Assembly: GCF_000701465.1 (NCBI RefSeq)
Contig: NZ_JNIY01000003.1
Coordinates: 682,001 to 746,000 of the forward strand
Source: Paraoerskovia marina DSM 21750
GTDB lineage: Bacteria > Actinomycetota > Actinomycetes > Actinomycetales > Cellulomonadaceae
DNA length: 64,000 nt
Direction of reading: 5' to 3'
Positions 61,367 through 64,000 of the stretch are shown here, one piece after another. The first letter of the stretch is position 1. Each line of letters starts with the position of its first letter. Below the pieces are notes generated by a model. The model saw nothing but the letters and a program-made list of their open reading frames with translations. It did no database searches and had not been told where the DNA came from. The translations under genes and the position numbers were made by a program.

Positions 61367-63136
61367 ATGATCGAATCCTGGACCGCCGCCGACGTCCGTG
61401 CCGCGGAGGTGCCCCTGCTCGACGCGGGCTACGACCTGATGGAGCTGGCGGCCATCGCGCTCGCGACGACGTCGATGCCGGTGCTCTTCTCCGGGGACGA
61501 GGAGCCGGACCAGCCGGCACCGCGCGTCGCGCTGCTCGTAGGGTCCGGCGCCAACGGAGGTGACGCGCTGTTCGCCGGGGCGATCCTCGCCGGGCGTGCG
61601 GGCGACGACGGCGCGTTCCTCGCCGAGATCGTCGGCCAGACCGACCTCCCGCCCTCGGAGGTCGTCGCGGTGTGCACGAGCCCCCAGGTGCACGAGGCCG
61701 GGCTCGCCGCCCTGCGCGAGGCCGGAGGGCGGGTCGTCGACGTCTGCGGAGGCCCTACCGACCCCGCGTGGTCGGGGGCCGTCGCGGACGTGCTCGCCGC
61801 GGACCTCGTCCTGGACGGCCTCGTCGGTATCGGCGGTGTCGGGCCGCTGCGGGGGATCGCGGCCGAGTTCGTCCGCGCCCTGTCGGCGGCCGGCGAGCTG
61901 ACGCAGGAGCTGACCGCGCAGCGCCCGAACTCCGGGCCCGGGTTCGTGATCCAGGGTGCGTCGGTCGAGCAGATCCTCGGGCCGCGCCCCGGGCGGCGCA
62001 GGCCGCGGGTGGTCGCCGTCGACCTGCCGAGCGGGATCGGCGTCGACGACGGGACGGTCGCGGGTCCCGTGATGCCGGCGGACGTGACCATGACCTTCGG
62101 GGCGACCAAGCCCGGGCTGCTGCTGCCGCCGGCGGCGCACCTGGTGGGCGACGTGCACTTCGTCGACATCGGGCTCAGCCAGCCGATCGTGGACCAGGGT
62201 CTCGTGCCTGCGGTGATGCGGATGGGGGCCGCCGACGTCGCGGAGCTCTGGCCCGTCCCCGGCGTGCGGGACCACAAGTACACCCGGGGCGTCGTCGGTC
62301 TCGTCGCCGGCACCTCGCACTTCCCCGGAGCCGCCGTGCTCGCGGCGACGGCCGCCGTCCGCTCGGGCGCCGGGATGGTGCGGTACCTCGGCCCGGAGGC
62401 CGTGGCCTCGACGGTGGTCTCGGCGCGCCCCGAGGTGGTGCCGGCCGCCGGCCGCGTCCAGTCGTGGGCGGTCGGACCGGGCCTGCCGGGAATCGGCGCC
62501 GACGGCGGCGGGGCGCCCGCGGCCGGGACCGACGGGGCGGCGCAGCACGCCCGCGTGCGCGAGGCGCTCGAGCAGTCGCGCGGCATCGGGCCCGACGGCA
62601 CCGAGACCGACCCCGTGCCGGTGGTCGCGGACGCGGGCGCTCTCGACGTCGTGGCCACCGTGGTGCAGGACGGGCACCGGCTCGCCCCGCACGTGCTGCT
62701 GACGCCCCACGCCGGCGAGCTCGCCCGGCTGCTGCGTGCGCTGGGGGAGCGGACGTCCCGCGAGGACGTCGAGGCCGCCCCGCTCGCCCACGCACGCCGT
62801 GCGCACGAGCTCACCGGGGCGACGGTGCTCGTCAAGGGCTCGGTGACGATCGTCGTCGGACCGGACGCGGTCTTCTCCCAGGCCGAGGCACCGACGTGGC
62901 TGGCGACCGCCGGCGCGGGCGACGTGCTGACCGGGATCCTGGGGACCCTGCTCGCAGCGCGATCGGCCGAGGCGGTCGCGACGCCCGGCCTCACCTCGAG
63001 GCTCGCGGCGGCCGGGGCGTTCGTGCACGGCCACTGCGCCGACCGGGCCAACCCCGGCGGACCGGTCGCGGCGCTCGACGTGGCCGACGCCGTCTCCTCG
63101 GTGATCGCCGAGATCCTCCTGGAGAACGACGCATGA
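61367..63136 (+). CDS. nnrDE: Bifunctional NAD(P)H-hydrate epimerase / ADP-dependent dehydratase
   Basis: The fused 589-residue protein repairs hydrated NAD(P)H. The N-terminal YjeF epimerase domain has WTAADVRAAEVPLLDAG, GSGANGGDALFAG and AVDLPSGIGVDDG. The C-terminal ribokinase-like dehydratase domain, from about residue 300, has HKYTRGVVGLVAG, TPHAGELARLLRA and TAGAGDVLTGILGTLLA. The ATG at 61367 is chosen for its homology start (MIESWTAADV); an ATG three codons earlier is possible. It overlaps the next gene by 4 bases (ATGA). Confidence 0.95.
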   Translation: MIESWTAADVRAAEVPLLDAGYDLMELAAIALATTSMPVLFSGDEEPDQPAPRVALLVGSGANGGDALFAGAILAGRAGDDGAFLAEIVGQTDLPPSEVVAVCTSPQVHEAGLAALREAGGRVVDVCGGPTDPAWSGAVADVLAADLVLDGLVGIGGVGPLRGIAAEFVRALSAAGELTQELTAQRPNSGPGFVIQGASVEQILGPRPGRRRPRVVAVDLPSGIGVDDGTVAGPVMPADVTMTFGATKPGLLLPPAAHLVGDVHFVDIGLSQPIVDQGLVPAVMRMGAADVAELWPVPGVRDHKYTRGVVGLVAGTSHFPGAAVLAATAAVRSGAGMVRYLGPEAVASTVVSARPEVVPAAGRVQSWAVGPGLPGIGADGGGAPAAGTDGAAQHARVREALEQSRGIGPDGTETDPVPVVADAGALDVVATVVQDGHRLAPHVLLTPHAGELARLLRALGERTSREDVEAAPLAHARRAHELTGATVLVKGSVTIVVGPDAVFSQAEAPTWLATAGAGDVLTGILGTLLAARSAEAVATPGLTSRLAAAGAFVHGHCADRANPGGPVAALDVADAVSSVIAEILLENDA

Positions 63137-63852
63137 GCGGGCAGGACGCCGCGACGGCGCTCGCGGCCCGGGCCGTCATGCTGTGGGAGGCCGCGTCGGC
63201 GCAGGCCCGCGACGACGGCGACACGGACCCGGTACGGATCGTGATCGGGATCGTCGGCGCGCCGGGGTCGGGCAAGTCGACCCTCGCCGAGAAGGTCGTC
63301 GAGCACCTCGAGGCCGGGGTGGACGGCGGCGAGCGGTGCCCCGCCGTCGTCGTCCCGATGGACGGTTTCCACCTCGCCGACGCCGAGCTCGAACGGCTCG
63401 GACGGCGTGACCGCAAGGGGGCGCCCGACACCTTCGACGCCGAGGGCTTCGGCATGCTGCTGCTCCGTGCGCGCGCCGTCGGGCCGGGCGGGGCACCGGT
63501 CTACGCGCCCGAGTTCCGGCGCGAGATCGAGGAGCCCGTCGCCGGCGCGATCGCCGTCACGGAGGAGACGCGCGTCGTCGTGACCGAGGGCAACTATCTG
63601 CTCCTCGACTCCGACGACGGCCCGGGGGAGGTGGCCGGACGCTGGTCGACGGCTCGGCTCCAGCTCACCGAGTCGTGGTTCGTCGAGGTCCCCGACGACG
63701 TGCGCCGCGCCCGGCTCGTCGCCCGGCACGCGGCATACGGACTGGCTCCCGTCGCGGCCGCCGCCAAGGCGCTCGGACCGGACGAGCAGAACGCCCGGCT
63801 CGTCGAGACGACCCGCGAGCGGGCGAGCCTCGTCGTTCGCCTGGACGGCTAG
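63133..63852 (+). CDS. Nucleoside/nucleotide kinase family protein
   Basis: The 239-residue P-loop protein has GIVGAPGSGKSTLAE (P-loop at 42-50), PMDGFHLADAELERLGRRDRKGAP (shown as the conserved DGFH region) and VVVTEGNYLLLD, the pattern of the uridine kinase/pantothenate kinase superfamily. The members with this architecture are annotated as nucleoside or sugar kinases; the substrate is not established. The ATG overlaps the nnrDE stop, so the two are coupled. Its TAG overlaps the next GTG by one base. Confidence 0.85.
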   Translation: MSGQDAATALAARAVMLWEAASAQARDDGDTDPVRIVIGIVGAPGSGKSTLAEKVVEHLEAGVDGGERCPAVVVPMDGFHLADAELERLGRRDRKGAPDTFDAEGFGMLLLRARAVGPGGAPVYAPEFRREIEEPVAGAIAVTEETRVVVTEGNYLLLDSDDGPGEVAGRWSTARLQLTESWFVEVPDDVRRARLVARHAAYGLAPVAAAAKALGPDEQNARLVETTRERASLVVRLDG

Positions 63853-64000
63853 TGGCCCGCCGTACCGGTCGCCGTCGTGCCGCCGTCCCGCCCCTCAAGG
63901 AGGGGCTGAACCCCACCCGGGTGCTGCTCGCGCCGTCGGACGACGAGCCGACCGTCGCCGCCCACCTCGCCCGACGGTTTCCCGACGACGCGGTACGCCT
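63852..64000 (+). CDS. RluA-type pseudouridine synthase (5' end only)
   Basis: A frame opens at the GTG at 63852, overlapping the previous stop (TAGTG), and runs to the window end: ARRTGRRRAAVPPLKEGL, NPTRVLLAPSDDEPTVAAHL, ARRFPDDAVRL. The basic start followed by a PLxEGL(N/D)PTRV segment resembles the N-terminus of actinobacterial RluA-family 23S rRNA/tRNA pseudouridine synthases. Only 49 codons are visible and no catalytic motif is included, so the call is tentative. Confidence 0.55.
   Translation, partial: MARRTGRRRAAVPPLKEGLNPTRVLLAPSDDEPTVAAHLARRFPDDAVR

Noticed and set aside
62175-62795. Arg/Pro-rich minus-strand frame inside nnrDE.
   Set aside because: It is low complexity and lies opposite the conserved dehydratase domain.

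Overview
The window is a G+C-rich stretch of an actinobacterial chromosome. SecY, the RNA polymerase subunits, the zinc-type S14 and L36 and the CRP/GlxR-like half-sites are all typical of Actinobacteria. Gene content and order, the secreted chitinase and the LPXTG/LAXTG surface proteins suggest Micrococcales, probably the Cellulomonas/Sanguibacter/Oerskovia group. The genus is an inference; the phylum is secure. No tRNA, rRNA, CRISPR array, insertion sequence or phage gene was recognised.

Layout. (1) 1-4.5 kb: end of nusG, rplK, rplA, a divergent secreted GH18 chitinase, then rplJ-rplL with a leader/attenuator. (2) 4.6-12.4 kb: rpoB-rpoC. (3) 12.4-17.2 kb: str operon rpsL-rpsG-fusA-tuf. (4) 17.2-30.5 kb: S10 and spc clusters (rpsJ to rplO), then secY-adk-map. 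(5) 30.6-42.9 kb: one 4082-codon gene for a giant wall-anchored protein (VWA domain, many Ig-like/prealbumin-like repeats, LPKTG sorting signal), lying between map and infA. (6) 42.9-46.3 kb: infA-rpmJ-rpsM-rpsK-rpoA-rplQ. (7) 46.3-52.7 kb: alpha/beta hydrolase, ROK-family sugar kinase, truA, a DUF5709 protein, a small exported protein, a second wall-anchored protein with an LAETG sorting signal, and trhO. (8) 52.7-64 kb: rplM-rpsI, glmM-def-dedA, coaA, glmS, acpS, a luciferase-like oxidoreductase, nnrE/nnrD, a small P-loop kinase, and the start of an RluA-type pseudouridine synthase.

Most of the window is core translation, transcription and secretion machinery plus peptidoglycan-precursor (glmM, glmS), CoA and ACP-activation genes. 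Four exported proteins interrupt this core: the chitinase, the 4082-residue adhesin, a 117-residue exported protein and a 569-residue LAETG protein. The last three share upstream DNA elements, and the two wall-anchored ones share a distinctive domain built around a GWPGW motif and ending in PECA. They look like a co-regulated cell-surface module split over two loci 7 kb apart. This is the most interesting content of the window.

Two expression styles are visible. Ribosomal, polymerase and surface genes have leaders and Shine-Dalgarno sites, and all three polymerase subunit genes start with TTG. The isolated housekeeping genes from 46 to 62 kb mostly have a TANNNT -10 box only 6 to 8 bases before the start codon, which predicts leaderless mRNAs.
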